Positions 20,229 through 30,820 of a stretch of DNA of 64,000 bases are shown piece after piece. Position 1 is the stretch's first letter; each line of letters begins with the position of its first letter. The DNA lies in assembly GCF_011057975.1 (NCBI RefSeq), contig NZ_CP049109.1, forward strand, positions 2,449,001-2,513,000, given 5' to 3'. Source of the DNA: Sphingosinithalassobacter tenebrarum. GTDB taxonomy: Bacteria > Pseudomonadota > Alphaproteobacteria > Sphingomonadales > Sphingomonadaceae. A program made the position numbers and the translations under genes. The notes under the pieces are model-generated. The model was not told the origin of the DNA. It saw only the letters and a program-made list of their open reading frames with translations, and searched no databases.

Positions 20229-20930
20229 TTGATCGCGCCGCGCATCCTCGCCCGGCGGTTTCGGATCATGGCGGGCGTGGCGCTCGCGCTGGCGCTGATC
20301 GGCCTGCTCGCCTCGCTCTTCGCGATCACCTGGCGGCCCGACATACGCGATTTCCCCGTCCAGGGAGTCGATATCGACGAGACCCAGGGATCGACACACT
20401 GGTTCGCACTCAAAGCCGCCGGAGCCCGTTTCGGCTATGCCCGCGCAACGATCGGGGCGGACCGGCACGACTCGCGTTTCGAAACGCATTGGCAGGGCAT
20501 GTACGAGGCGGGCATCGCTCGTGGCGCGATCCACGTCTTCTCGCTTTGCCAGCTTTCCTCCGATCAGGCGTCGAATTTCGTCACCACGGTACCGCGCCAC
20601 GGCGACCAGCTTCCCGCCGCCGTCGATCTGGATTTCCGCGACGATTGCCCTGCCCACCCGGATCGACGCGTGGTCCTCACCGAGCTGCACCTGCTGCTGG
20701 CCGCCATCGAGCGCCATCTCGGCAAGTCCCCGGTGCTGCGCGTCTCGCGGCGTTTCGAAGAGCGCTACGGCGTCAGCCGGGCCTTTCCGAACCGGCTATG
20801 GGCCGTACAGAGCTTTTTTCCACCCGACTATCTGGCGCGACGCTGGACGCTGTGGCAGGCGACAACGATCCGCCGCGTCAAAGGGGCGGGCGGCACGATC
20901 AACTGGAATGTGATAGCCCCCGCGCCATGA
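20229..20930 (+). CDS. GH25-like muramidase domain protein with N-terminal anchor
   Basis: 233 residues. TTG start, then a hydrophobic segment (residues about 14-33, MAGVALALALIGLLASLFAI) that is either an uncleaved anchor or a signal sequence. The exported domain resembles glycoside hydrolase family 25 lysozymes: FPVQGVDIDETQG at the first strand, FGYARATIG, and YEAGIARGAIHVFSL. In the usual DxE catalytic motif (often LDLEF or LDVE) this protein has AVDLDF, so the expected Glu is Asp. It may cleave peptidoglycan weakly or only bind it. The stop overlaps the cdd start by four bases. Confidence 0.7.
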   Translation: MIAPRILARRFRIMAGVALALALIGLLASLFAITWRPDIRDFPVQGVDIDETQGSTHWFALKAAGARFGYARATIGADRHDSRFETHWQGMYEAGIARGAIHVFSLCQLSSDQASNFVTTVPRHGDQLPAAVDLDFRDDCPAHPDRRVVLTELHLLLAAIERHLGKSPVLRVSRRFEERYGVSRAFPNRLWAVQSFFPPDYLARRWTLWQATTIRRVKGAGGTINWNVIAPAP

Positions 20931-21382
20931 CCGAAACGCCCGATACCGCCGAACTCATCGCCGCCGCGCGTGCGGCCGCCGTTAACGCGCACGCCCCCTA
21001 TTCGCGTTTCGCGGTAGGCGCGGCGCTGTTGATGCGGGACGGCAGCGTGCTGACTGGCACCAATTTCGAAAATGCCAGCTACGGCCTGTCGCTCTGCGCC
21101 GAAACGGTCGCGGTGGCGGCAGCCAATGCGCAGGGCCGGCTGCGCGAAATCGTTGCGGTGGCGGTTACGGGCGGCGCGATGGACGAAGCCGGTAGGATGC
21201 GCGGCGATGCCGTTGTCAGCCCCTGCGGGCGGTGCCGCCAGGTGCTCAACGAAGTGGCGCAGCTCGCCGGACTCGACCTGCCGATCCACTGCGCAGCGGC
21301 AGAGGGCGATGCTGTTGCGACCTATCGCCTGTCGGAACTGCTTCCGCACGCCTTTGGTCCGGCGGATCTTGGAATCTTCTGA
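20927..21382 (+). CDS. cdd: Cytidine deaminase
   Basis: 151 residues. Zinc-dependent deamination of cytidine/deoxycytidine to uridine forms in pyrimidine salvage. Motifs are PYSRFAVGAALL, the zinc/catalytic SLCAETVAVAAA (CAE) and SPCGRCRQVLNE (PCxxC). Homotetrameric family of about 130-150 residues. The start ATG overlaps the stop of the GH25-like gene, so translation is probably coupled although the functions look unrelated. Confidence 0.95.
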   Translation: MTETPDTAELIAAARAAAVNAHAPYSRFAVGAALLMRDGSVLTGTNFENASYGLSLCAETVAVAAANAQGRLREIVAVAVTGGAMDEAGRMRGDAVVSPCGRCRQVLNEVAQLAGLDLPIHCAAAEGDAVATYRLSELLPHAFGPADLGIF

Positions 21383-21530
21383 GCCGCGCTGATTGCGGCA
21401 CCCAAACGACAGCCCCCGGACTGTACGGTCGTATAGTTGTGGTTTTCAGAATTCTATATAGCCTCCTCAAATGCGCGATCAGAAAAAGTCGAAGTGCTTT
21501 AGCGGGTAGCGGCGCGCATTCGTAATTATT

Positions 21531-21568
21531 CCGAACGTTGAACACATTTTTTTCTGAACACTGTTCGG
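21531..21568. promoter_or_regulatory. Inverted repeat upstream of the propeller gene
   Basis: CCGAAC (21531) and GTTCGG (ending 21568) flank an AT-rich centre with TTTTTTT, ending 13 bases before the ATG. The surrounding 200-base spacer is clearly more AT-rich than the rest of the window and holds the likely promoter. The repeat may be an operator or a leader hairpin; a strong AAAGGAGGAA ribosome site follows it. Confidence 0.35.
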
Positions 21569-21581
21569 AAAAGGAGGAATC

Positions 21582-22751
21582 ATGTCCGCAGAGATCAAAC
21601 CCATTTCGCAATCATCGACAATTTCGTCGGGAACCACGCCGGGGATCGGCGACAACTGGTCGCGCGTAGCAGCAAGAGGAAAAGGCGCTGCGATCATCTG
21701 GCGATCCGGCCCGGAGCCGGAACTGAGCAAGATCGGATTTCGCCTGTGCGACGATCAAGGCGCCCCGGCCGGTGACATCGCCTTCCTCACTGATACGGGA
21801 AATTTCGGATTTCCCGTCCTCGCGCGCCTGAGCGACGGACGGTTGGCAGCCGCCTGGTCTGCTGCGGACAAGATCCAAGCCTGCATCATCCTCGAGAACG
21901 GCGAGGTCAATGTCGACACCTTCACCCTGCCGATCCCCGAGGGCACTGCCGCGTACCCCGGAGTGGCCGCCGGCGCCAACGGCGACATTGTGTTCTGCTG
22001 GCTGCAGCGGCTCGAATCGGAAAGCTCCGTCTATGCCTGCCGCTATTCCGCGACGACGGGCCAGTGCAGCGATGCGACCCGCGTAGCAGAAAATGTCGTT
22101 TCCGGGTCTCGCCCGCAGATCGACAGCTTCACTGACGGAACCGCGGTTCTGGCCTGGGAACAGCCCGGCGATGACGGGAACGAGATTCAACTGCGCATCA
22201 TTTCGTCGTCGCAGTCGCTCGATAAGGGCACGGCGATCACGCCATCCGGCAACGGCTGCTACGCCCCCAACATCGCCTGCCTCTCCGATCAGAATCTCGC
22301 GGTCAGCTGGTGCAGCAACCGTCATACCGAAGGTACCGACTGGTGGGACACCTTCACCATTTCCGCCGCAAAATATGACAAGAACGGAAAGGTCGTGGGT
22401 TCGACGATAGCGACGGATTCCGGCAATACCGCGGTTTACGACGGCGCATCGATTACCGATGTCGGCAACGGGGCCTATATGCTCACCTGGACCGCCGAAA
22501 TCGCTCCGCCGGAAACCAGGACGGGAATGACCGTGGCGCTGGTGTCATCCGACAACTCGTTCGCGATCCTGCAGCAGGTGCTGGTCAAGGGGCACGCAAT
22601 CCTGCCCCGGGGAACCATGCTGAAGCCGGACGCGGTCATCCTGACATGGTCGCAAGGCATTGGCGGCCGTACGGGCCAGGTTCGCGCGCAGGGCTTCACC
22701 GTGAGCCTGACCGACGCCGGAAAGACCGAAACACTGGCGATGGCCGACTGA
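21582..22751 (+). CDS. Orphan protein with seven hhhhW repeats, probable seven-bladed propeller
   Basis: 389 residues, no signal peptide or membrane segment. Seven repeats of about 50 residues each centre on a hydrophobic strand ending in Trp: GAAIIW (W40), RLAAAW (W92), DIVFCW (W140), TAVLAW (W192), NLAVSW (W243), AYMLTW (W303) and AVILTW (W356). The strand is usually preceded by a DG/NG turn. This is the pattern of the FVVTW-type repeats found in large secreted RTX-like proteins, here as one isolated propeller. Excellent ribosome site. Function unknown; it stands alone between cdd and the convergent pdhB. Confidence 0.7.
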   Translation: MSAEIKPISQSSTISSGTTPGIGDNWSRVAARGKGAAIIWRSGPEPELSKIGFRLCDDQGAPAGDIAFLTDTGNFGFPVLARLSDGRLAAAWSAADKIQACIILENGEVNVDTFTLPIPEGTAAYPGVAAGANGDIVFCWLQRLESESSVYACRYSATTGQCSDATRVAENVVSGSRPQIDSFTDGTAVLAWEQPGDDGNEIQLRIISSSQSLDKGTAITPSGNGCYAPNIACLSDQNLAVSWCSNRHTEGTDWWDTFTISAAKYDKNGKVVGSTIATDSGNTAVYDGASITDVGNGAYMLTWTAEIAPPETRTGMTVALVSSDNSFAILQQVLVKGHAILPRGTMLKPDAVILTWSQGIGGRTGQVRAQGFTVSLTDAGKTETLAMAD

Positions 22752-22768
22752 GCCTGCGAGCCCAAGTC

Positions 22769-22812
22769 GCGCGGCGAGGTTTTGGTCCGTTTCCGGCCCT
22801 GTCTCGCCGCGC
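22769..22812. terminator. Hairpin between convergent genes, possible terminator
   Basis: A perfect 10-base stem (GCGCGGCGAG at 22769 and CTCGCCGCGC ending 22812) with a 24-base loop lies in the 91-base gap between the propeller gene and pdhB stops. There is no clear T-run, so a Rho-independent terminator role is uncertain. Confidence 0.4.
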
Positions 22813-22842
22813 ACTTGCGCAAACCGGCTTCGACGCCGACTG

Positions 22843-24240
22843 CTAGCCGGTGTAGGTCACCTTCTTCACTGCCTTGACGACGCTTTCGGCGTCGACCAGC
22901 GCCATCTTCTCCAGATTGGCGGCATAGGGCAGCGGCACATCGGCATTGGTTACGCGAAGCACCGGCGCATCGAGATCGTCAAAGCCTTCTTCCATCGCGA
23001 TCGTCGTGATCTCGCTGGCGATCGAGCAGGTCGGCCAGCCTTCCTCGACCACGACCATGCGGTTGGTCTTCTTCAGGCTCGCGAGCACTGTCTCCTTGTC
23101 GAGCGGACGCAGCGTGCGCAAGTCGACGACTTCCGCCTCGATCCCCTCGCCCGCCAGTGTCTCGGCAGCCTCCAGCGCGACACCGACGCCGATCGAATAG
23201 GAGACGAGCGTCACGTCGCCGCCCGGTCGCACGATCCGCGCCTTGCCGATCGGCAGCACGAAATCATCCATCTGCGGCACTTCAAACGTGCGGCCGTACA
23301 TTAACTCGTTTTCGAGGAAGACCACCGGGTCCTCGCTGCGGATCGCGGCCTTGAGGAGCCCCTTGGCGTCGGCGGCGTCATAAGGCGCGATCACGATCAG
23401 CCCCGGCACGCTGGCATACCAGGGGCCGTAATTCTGGCTATGCTGCGCGCCGACGCGCGCGGCGGCGCCATTGGGACCGCGGAACACGATCGGGCAGCGC
23501 ATCTGGCCGCCCGACATGTAGTTGGTCTTCGCGGCCGAATTGATGATGTGGTCGATCGCCTGCATCGCGAAGTTGAACGTCATGAACTCGACGATCGGCT
23601 TGAGGCCGCCCATCGCCGCGCCCGTGCCGACACCGGCAAAGCCATATTCGGTGATCGGCGTGTCGATCACGCGCTTGCCGCCGAATTCCTCGAGCAGGCC
23701 CTGCGTCACCTTGTACGCGCCCTGATACTCGGCGACTTCCTCGCCCATGATGAAGACGCGCGGATCGGCGCGCATTTCCTCGGCCATCGCGTCGCGCAGC
23801 GCTTCGCGGATGGTGGTTTTAACCATTTCGGTGCCCTCAGGCACTTCGGGATCGCCCGAGACCGGCTTGCGGTCGGCCAGCTGCTGGGCGCCGGTCTTGT
23901 CTTCCTTGGCCTTGGGCGCTTCGGATTCGGCCGCCTTTTCCGCCTGGGCGGGCTTTTCGGCGGCGGGCGCCGGCGCTTCCACGTCCGCGGCGTCCTCATC
24001 CTCTTCGGCGAGCATCGCAATGACGGTGCCCACCTTCACATTGTCGGTACCCGCTTCGACCAGGATTTTGGCGATCGTGCCTTCATCGACGGCTTCGAAC
24101 TCCATCGTCGCCTTGTCGGTCTCGATTTCCGCCATGATGTCGCCGGCCGAGACAGTGTCGCCTTCCTTCACCAGCCATTTGGCGAGCGTGCCTTCCTCCA
24201 TCGTGGGCGAGAGCGCCGGCATTTTGATTTCAACGGCCAT
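22843..24240 (-). CDS. pdhB: Pyruvate dehydrogenase E1 beta subunit with N-terminal lipoyl domain
   Basis: 465 residues. Residues 1-80 are a lipoyl domain ([18 protein letters not shown], lipoylated Lys in [12 protein letters not shown]). A charged Ala/Pro/Glu/Lys linker follows to about 145, then the transketolase-like E1-beta domain ([50 protein letters not shown]). It decarboxylates pyruvate with PdhA and thiamine diphosphate to feed acetyl-CoA synthesis. The lipoyl fusion is normal for this group of alphaproteobacteria. It starts one base after the pdhA stop, so the two are co-translated. Confidence 0.96.
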   Translation of the reverse strand: MAVEIKMPALSPTMEEGTLAKWLVKEGDTVSAGDIMAEIETDKATMEFEAVDEGTIAKILVEAGTDNVKVGTVIAMLAEEDEDAADVEAPAPAAEKPAQAEKAAESEAPKAKEDKTGAQQLADRKPVSGDPEVPEGTEMVKTTIREALRDAMAEEMRADPRVFIMGEEVAEYQGAYKVTQGLLEEFGGKRVIDTPITEYGFAGVGTGAAMGGLKPIVEFMTFNFAMQAIDHIINSAAKTNYMSGGQMRCPIVFRGPNGAAARVGAQHSQNYGPWYASVPGLIVIAPYDAADAKGLLKAAIRSEDPVVFLENELMYGRTFEVPQMDDFVLPIGKARIVRPGGDVTLVSYSIGVGVALEAAETLAGEGIEAEVVDLRTLRPLDKETVLASLKKTNRMVVVEEGWPTCSIASEITTIAMEEGFDDLDAPVLRVTNADVPLPYAANLEKMALVDAESVVKAVKKVTYTG

Positions 24241-24241
24241 C

Positions 24242-25291
24242 TCAATATTTCTCCACCAGCACGTCGGTATAGAGTTCGCCCGCATCGGGCTCGGGCGTGG
24301 TTTCGGCGAAATCGGCGGCTTCGTTCACGATCTTGCGGATTTCCTTTTCGAGCGTCTTGAGCTCGTCTTCCTTGACGCCGACGGCCTCCAGGTCGCGCTT
24401 GGCATGTTCGATCGGATCGGATTTTTCCCGGATCGACTGGACTTCCTCACGGCTGCGATACTTTGCAGGATCGGACATCGAGTGGCCGCGATAGCGATAG
24501 GTCTTCATCTCGAGGATGATCGGTCCCTTGCCGTCGCGCACCCATTTGAGCGCTTCCTCGGCCGCGCCGCGTGCCGCGAGCACGTCCATCCCGTCGACCT
24601 GAATGCCGGGAATGCGGAAGCTTTCGCCGCGCTTGAACAGCTGGTCCTCGGCCGAGGAGCGATTGACGCTGGTGCCCATCGCATACTGATTGTTCTCGAT
24701 CACGAAAACGATCGGCAGTTTCCAAAGCTCGGCCATGTTGAAGGCTTCGTAGACCTGGCCCTGATTGGCCGCACCGTCGCCGAAATAGGCGAGCGTCACG
24801 CCGCCGTCCTCGTTATATTTGTGCGCGAAGGCGAGCCCGGTGCCGAGCGGCACCTGCGCGCCGACAATGCCGTGACCGCCATAGAATTTGTGGTCGGTCG
24901 AGAACATGTGCATCGACCCGCCCTTGCCCTTCGAAATCCCGGCTTCGCGGCCGGTGAGTTCGGCCATGATCACCTTGGGATCGAGGCCATAGGCAAGCAT
25001 GTGACCGTGATCGCGATAACCGGTGATCACTGAATCCTTCTCGTGATCGAGCGCCGACTGAAGCCCGACCGCGACGGCTTCCTGACCGATATAGAGGTGG
25101 CAGAAACCGCCGATCAGACCGAGGCCGTAAAGCTGCCCCGCCTTCTCCTCGAACCGGCGGATGAGCAGCATCCGCTTGTAGAGCTCGAGCAGTTCCTCTT
25201 TCTCGGCCTTGTACCGTTGCGGTTCGTTCGGCCGTTCACGATTGGGTTTCGCAGGTTCGCTTTTTCGGCGCGTCGCCGGGGTCTTTGCCAC
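24242..25291 (-). CDS. pdhA: Pyruvate dehydrogenase E1 alpha subunit
   Basis: 349 residues. The thiamine diphosphate motif is [17 protein letters not shown] to IENN; GGSMHMF and [11 protein letters not shown] (phosphorylation-loop region in eukaryotic forms) are intact. Partner of the lipoyl-E1 beta subunit encoded next. GTG start chosen because it gives [18 protein letters not shown], the usual group N terminus, with GAGGAT just upstream; an ATG at 25345 would add 18 residues without a good ribosome site. The 133-base spacer upstream probably holds the promoter. Confidence 0.95.
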   Translation of the reverse strand: MAKTPATRRKSEPAKPNRERPNEPQRYKAEKEELLELYKRMLLIRRFEEKAGQLYGLGLIGGFCHLYIGQEAVAVGLQSALDHEKDSVITGYRDHGHMLAYGLDPKVIMAELTGREAGISKGKGGSMHMFSTDHKFYGGHGIVGAQVPLGTGLAFAHKYNEDGGVTLAYFGDGAANQGQVYEAFNMAELWKLPIVFVIENNQYAMGTSVNRSSAEDQLFKRGESFRIPGIQVDGMDVLAARGAAEEALKWVRDGKGPIILEMKTYRYRGHSMSDPAKYRSREEVQSIREKSDPIEHAKRDLEAVGVKEDELKTLEKEIRKIVNEAADFAETTPEPDAGELYTDVLVEKY

Positions 25292-25424
25292 AGATATCCT
25301 CACGTCCCGATTGGGCAGAATTGGAGCGTATATGCGTGTTGCCACGCGCTACGCAACGTCAACGCATATTCATGGCGTGCGTTCAATGCGCGATGGATTG
25401 CACCCAGGGCAATCGAAACCCTGG

Positions 25425-25958
25425 TTATTGATGCTCGATGAAATCCGCTTCCGGCAAGCGATGCTGGGCCGCCGCCACGTCGAGTCGCGCGGTTTCCGGC
25501 CGGTCGCAGGATTTGCGGACGATCGGCGTGCCGTCGCGCAGCACTGTCACGCCCGCGGAAAATTCAGGCGCATTGCCTTCGGGGCCGAAGCCGGTCCGCA
25601 CCGTTCGGCTATAGACGACATAGGTGTAGCGTCCCCGGGAAAAGGAGATCTGCGCTTCGCCGCCGCCGGAATAGGCAGTGGTGGCATAAGCGAGCGTGCC
25701 GCTCCCCTGCGGCGCGGCGGGATGCTGCAGCTCGATATTGCCGGGCTGGCCGTAGCGATATTGAACATAGCCCTGCGCCGGCGCCGAATCCGCGCATATG
25801 GCGATCACGCGCATGCCGCTGGTGCACTGAAAGATAGCCTGTTCCTGCGCAGCGCAGAGGCCGATCGGGCCCAGCGCTTCGGGCAAAGCAGGCGGCGCAG
25901 CGGAAGCAGTGAGAAGGGCAAGGGAACCAGAAAAACCAAGCGCCCGAACATTCTGCAT
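25425..25958 (-). CDS. Secreted hypothetical protein
   Basis: 177 residues. Probable signal peptide (MQNVRALGFSGSLALLTASA). The mature part has four cysteines (LCAAQEQ, FQCTSG, AICADS, KSCDRP) and alternating strands such as GYVQYRYG, AQISFSRGRYTYVVYSRTV and AGVTVLRDG, suggesting a small beta-sandwich in the periplasm. I do not recognise the family. It lies 20 bases downstream of ftsB and is likely in the same transcript. Confidence 0.65.
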   Translation of the reverse strand: MQNVRALGFSGSLALLTASAAPPALPEALGPIGLCAAQEQAIFQCTSGMRVIAICADSAPAQGYVQYRYGQPGNIELQHPAAPQGSGTLAYATTAYSGGGEAQISFSRGRYTYVVYSRTVRTGFGPEGNAPEFSAGVTVLRDGTPIVRKSCDRPETARLDVAAAQHRLPEADFIEHQ

Positions 25959-25978
25959 CCCCCCGGAGATTTCCACGC

Positions 25979-26290
25979 TTATTTGAGCGGAACGATAACC
26001 TCGTCAGGCCGCGCGACATTCAGCTTCTTGCGCGCAAGCTCCTCGACCAAATCGGGATCGGCGCCCTCGGGATCGAGAAGGTCGACGCGGTTCTTAAGAT
26101 CGGCGCGCTGCTTGTCGAGCCGCTGATATTCGGCCTGCCGGGCCTCAAGCTGCTGCTTAACTTCGGGATGCGCCATCGCGCCGTTCGGGCCCAGCACGGC
26201 ATAATAGCCGAAAAAGGCCATCGAAATCAGCGCCACCGCGGGCATTCCCGCGCTGCGAAGGATCGAAGAAACAGTTGACTTACGCGACAT
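25979..26290 (-). CDS. ftsB: Septum formation initiator FtsB/DivIC
   Basis: 103 residues. One transmembrane helix (about 15-33, MPAVALISMAFFGYYAVLG), then a periplasmic coiled coil (VKQQLEARQAEYQRLDKQRA), then the conserved LVEELARKKLNVARPDEVIV tail. FtsB links FtsQ and FtsL in the divisome. Position between eno and pdhA is the usual one in this order of bacteria, although two hypothetical genes are also present here. Confidence 0.88.
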   Translation of the reverse strand: MSRKSTVSSILRSAGMPAVALISMAFFGYYAVLGPNGAMAHPEVKQQLEARQAEYQRLDKQRADLKNRVDLLDPEGADPDLVEELARKKLNVARPDEVIVPLK

Positions 26291-26375
26291 GCCCCGATTC
26301 TCGCTTAACTATCCGCATTAATCAAGCCGTATTGATACGGAATCCGGCGAGTCGCTCCGCTGCCGAGACCTGCGC

Positions 26376-28692
<2,317 letters not shown>

Positions 28693-28828
28693 CTACGTAA
28701 GAGAAGGCGGATCGCCGATCGGAACGCTGGCGCTCTATCGGCTTCGACGGCGATCGGCAATTGCACGCAGGCGGGAACTCGTTTCGCGCGGCATGGTTGT
28801 TGATCGAAAGACTGGAAAGGGCTGAGCG

Positions 28829-29365
28829 ATGGCGGACAAGAAAACCCCCGAGGCAATCCCGGCCGAGCCGATCAAGGCGGGCGCTACCTCGAAAACTCCC
28901 GAAACCGGCGCGACACCGTCGGAAACGCCTGCGGACACGCTGGTTGCAGAGCCTCCTGTAAAGGACGGTGCAGGCAAGCGCAGCGCAGCGGACAATATCA
29001 AGAAAGAAGCTTCAAAGCTCGGGAATCAGGCTGCGGATCGCGCACGCGGTTTCGCAGATGAAGGCAAACAACGCGCAACCGGCGCGCTGGACGAGTTTGC
29101 CAAGCTGATGACCGATGCGGCCGGAGACGTCGATGAACGGATCGGTCCCGAATACGGCAAATATGCCCGTTCGGCAGCGGAAGGTATTTCGGGTTTCTCG
29201 GAATCGCTGCGTGGCAAGGAAATCGACGATCTGATCGCCGAAGCGGGCGAATTCGTGAAGAAGAGCCCGGCGATCGCAGTCGGTACTGCGGCTGCCCTTG
29301 GATTCGTCTTCGCACGGCTGCTCAAATCGGGCATCGACGCCGTGTCCGAAACCGACGAAGCCTGA
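28829..29365 (+). CDS. YqjD/DUF883-like membrane-associated protein
   Basis: 178 residues. Low-complexity Pro/Thr/Glu-rich start (1-50), an amphipathic helical middle (AADNIKKEASKLGNQAADRA), and one C-terminal hydrophobic segment (SPAIAVGTAAALGFVFARLL). This is the architecture of the ElaB/YqjD/DUF883 proteins, which sit on the inner membrane by a C-terminal helix and in E. coli bind ribosomes in stationary phase. First of four similar small genes on this strand, like the E. coli yqjD-yqjE-yqjK set. Confidence 0.7.
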   Translation: MADKKTPEAIPAEPIKAGATSKTPETGATPSETPADTLVAEPPVKDGAGKRSAADNIKKEASKLGNQAADRARGFADEGKQRATGALDEFAKLMTDAAGDVDERIGPEYGKYARSAAEGISGFSESLRGKEIDDLIAEAGEFVKKSPAIAVGTAAALGFVFARLLKSGIDAVSETDEA

Positions 29366-29384
29366 TCGGGGTTCGGGGGGCAGC

Positions 29385-29738
29385 GTGGCATCGAATCAGC
29401 CCGAAGAGGAAAGTATCGGAGCGCTGATCGCGCGACTGGTCGAGGACGGCAAAAGCTATGGCCGCGCCGAGTTCGACTATTATCGCACGCTGGCGTCGCA
29501 ACGTTTCGCGATTGCGCGCAATGGCCTGATCGCAGGCGCGATCGCGGCGGTGCTCGGCTTCGCAACGCTGATTGCGCTGCTGGTCGGGCTGATCCTGACG
29601 CTGGCCACGTTCATGCATGCCGGGTTGGCGACGTTGCTCGTCATCGGCGGGTGCTGCGTTGCGATCTATTTCCTGGCCATGTTCGCCCGCGACAAGATCA
29701 CTGCCGCGCTGAAACCGCGCAACGGAAGACGACCATGA
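29385..29738 (+). CDS. YqjE-like / phage holin superfamily membrane protein
   Basis: 117 residues. GTG start preceded by GGGGGG. The N-terminal amphipathic helix is ESIGALIARLVEDGKSYGRA; two transmembrane helices follow (about 46-70 LIAGAIAAVLGFATLIALLVG and 76-98 TFMHAGLATLLVIGGCCVAI). Matches the YqjE/holin-X superfamily. Despite the family name there are no other phage genes nearby; it belongs with its YqjD-like neighbours as an envelope stress protein. It overlaps the next gene by four bases. Confidence 0.7.
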   Translation: MASNQPEEESIGALIARLVEDGKSYGRAEFDYYRTLASQRFAIARNGLIAGAIAAVLGFATLIALLVGLILTLATFMHAGLATLLVIGGCCVAIYFLAMFARDKITAALKPRNGRRP

Positions 29739-30025
29739 CCGAACACAGGGGCGAAATCGTCCTCGCCGAAGAGCGTTCGCGCAACGCACGGCAACAATTT
29801 ATGGCGACGCTGGGCACTGTGAAGAACCGGCTTTCGCCCGGCACCATCGCCCAGGATGCGATGGAGAGCGCCGCAGACGGTGCCAAGTCGCTGGTGCGCC
29901 GGCGCCCCTTGGCCGTGGCCGCGGCGGCAGGTGCGCTGGGATTGCTGCTGTCGCGCCGATTGATCCGGCGCAAGGTGGCCCAGCGGAAAATCGAACATGC
30001 AACCGGCGATGATACGTCGCGTTGA
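29735..30025 (+). CDS. Small DUF3618/YqjK-like protein with one membrane segment
   Basis: 96 residues. A basic/acidic helical N-terminal half (LAEERSRNARQQFMATLG, VKNRLSPGTIAQDAMESA) is followed by RRRPLAVAAAAGALGLLLSR, a single hydrophobic segment near the C terminus, then many Arg/Lys. The pattern agrees with DUF3618 or YqjK. The start overlaps the YqjE-like stop (ATGA), so they are coupled. Function unknown. Confidence 0.65.
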   Translation: MTEHRGEIVLAEERSRNARQQFMATLGTVKNRLSPGTIAQDAMESAADGAKSLVRRRPLAVAAAAGALGLLLSRRLIRRKVAQRKIEHATGDDTSR

Positions 30026-30051
30026 AGCAATCGGATGAAAGGAATCCTGCG

Positions 30052-30465
30052 ATGAGCGATGCGACCACTACCGAAGACCGCAAGGGCGTGATCGACAGCG
30101 CCGGCAAGGCGATCGAAAATGCCAAGGGCTCGGCAAGCCGTTCGATCGAAGCGGCTGGAGAGCGAGCGCGCAAAACCGCCGAAACCGCCGGCGAAAATCC
30201 GCTGGCGCTGCTCGCGGGCGGTGTCGCGCTGGGCATGCTGATCGGCGTCCTGATCCCGCGGCATCACAAGGAGAAGGAAATGCTGGCCCCGGTCGGCAAG
30301 CGACTCGCCGACGGTGCCAAGGCCGCCGCCGAAGCCGCGCGCGAAGCCGGCAAGGAAGAGCTGAACCAGCTGCTACCCGCAAAGGCGGCTGCGAAGCAGA
30401 CCGTGTCGCAGATCCTGGAAACCGCAGCGGGTGCCGCGAAAAAGGCGGCGACCAAGGCCGAATAA
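30052..30465 (+). CDS. DUF883/YqjD-like protein
   Basis: 137 residues. Ala/Lys/Glu-rich helices (IDSAGKAIENAKGSASRSIE) precede the DUF883-like turn GENPLALLAGGVALGMLIGVLIP, then a basic HHKEKE and a second Ala-rich helix ending KKAATKAE. The ATG at 30052 has AAAGGAAT upstream; a TTG at 30022 that overlaps the previous gene is the alternative start. Fourth member of this small-protein cluster. The 99 bases after it hold no clear terminator. Confidence 0.65.
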   Translation: MSDATTTEDRKGVIDSAGKAIENAKGSASRSIEAAGERARKTAETAGENPLALLAGGVALGMLIGVLIPRHHKEKEMLAPVGKRLADGAKAAAEAAREAGKEELNQLLPAKAAAKQTVSQILETAAGAAKKAATKAE

Positions 30466-30564
30466 GCCCGCTACGCACGTTCCGGGGATTGCATGCTGCA
30501 ACGCAACGGCTAGACGCTGCGGCTAACAAGGCTGCGTGCCTAGACAAATCCCCCGGAGGTTCGT

Positions 30565-30798
30565 GTGAGCAAATTGCATCTCGTGTTCGGCGGTCGCGTG
30601 AGCGATCCGACCACGCTCGATTTCGACGCCAGCGCCAAGCTGGACGTCGTCGGCATCTTTCCCGACTATGCCAGCGCCGAAAAGGCGTGGCGCGCCGCGG
30701 CGCAGCGCACTGTCGACGATGCTGAAATGAAATATGTCATCGTGCATCTGCACCGGCTGCTCGAGCCCGACCTCGACCCGACCAAGCCGGCGGCCTGA
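30565..30798 (+). CDS. DUF4170 protein
   Basis: 77 residues from a GTG start preceded by CCGGAGGTTC. The sequence SKLHLVFGGRVSDPTTLDF, GIFPDYASAEKAWRAAAQ and MKYVIVHLHRLLEP is typical of DUF4170, a short soluble alphaproteobacterial protein of unknown function. It is convergent with the rhomboid gene, with 22 bases between the stops. Confidence 0.8.
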   Translation: MSKLHLVFGGRVSDPTTLDFDASAKLDVVGIFPDYASAEKAWRAAAQRTVDDAEMKYVIVHLHRLLEPDLDPTKPAA

Positions 30799-30820
30799 AC
30801 GTCGTGGTGGCGCGCGCCGG

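Noticed and set aside
29385..29738. Holin-like protein as sign of a prophage
   Set aside because: No other phage genes nearby; the protein fits the YqjE group and its YqjD-like neighbours.
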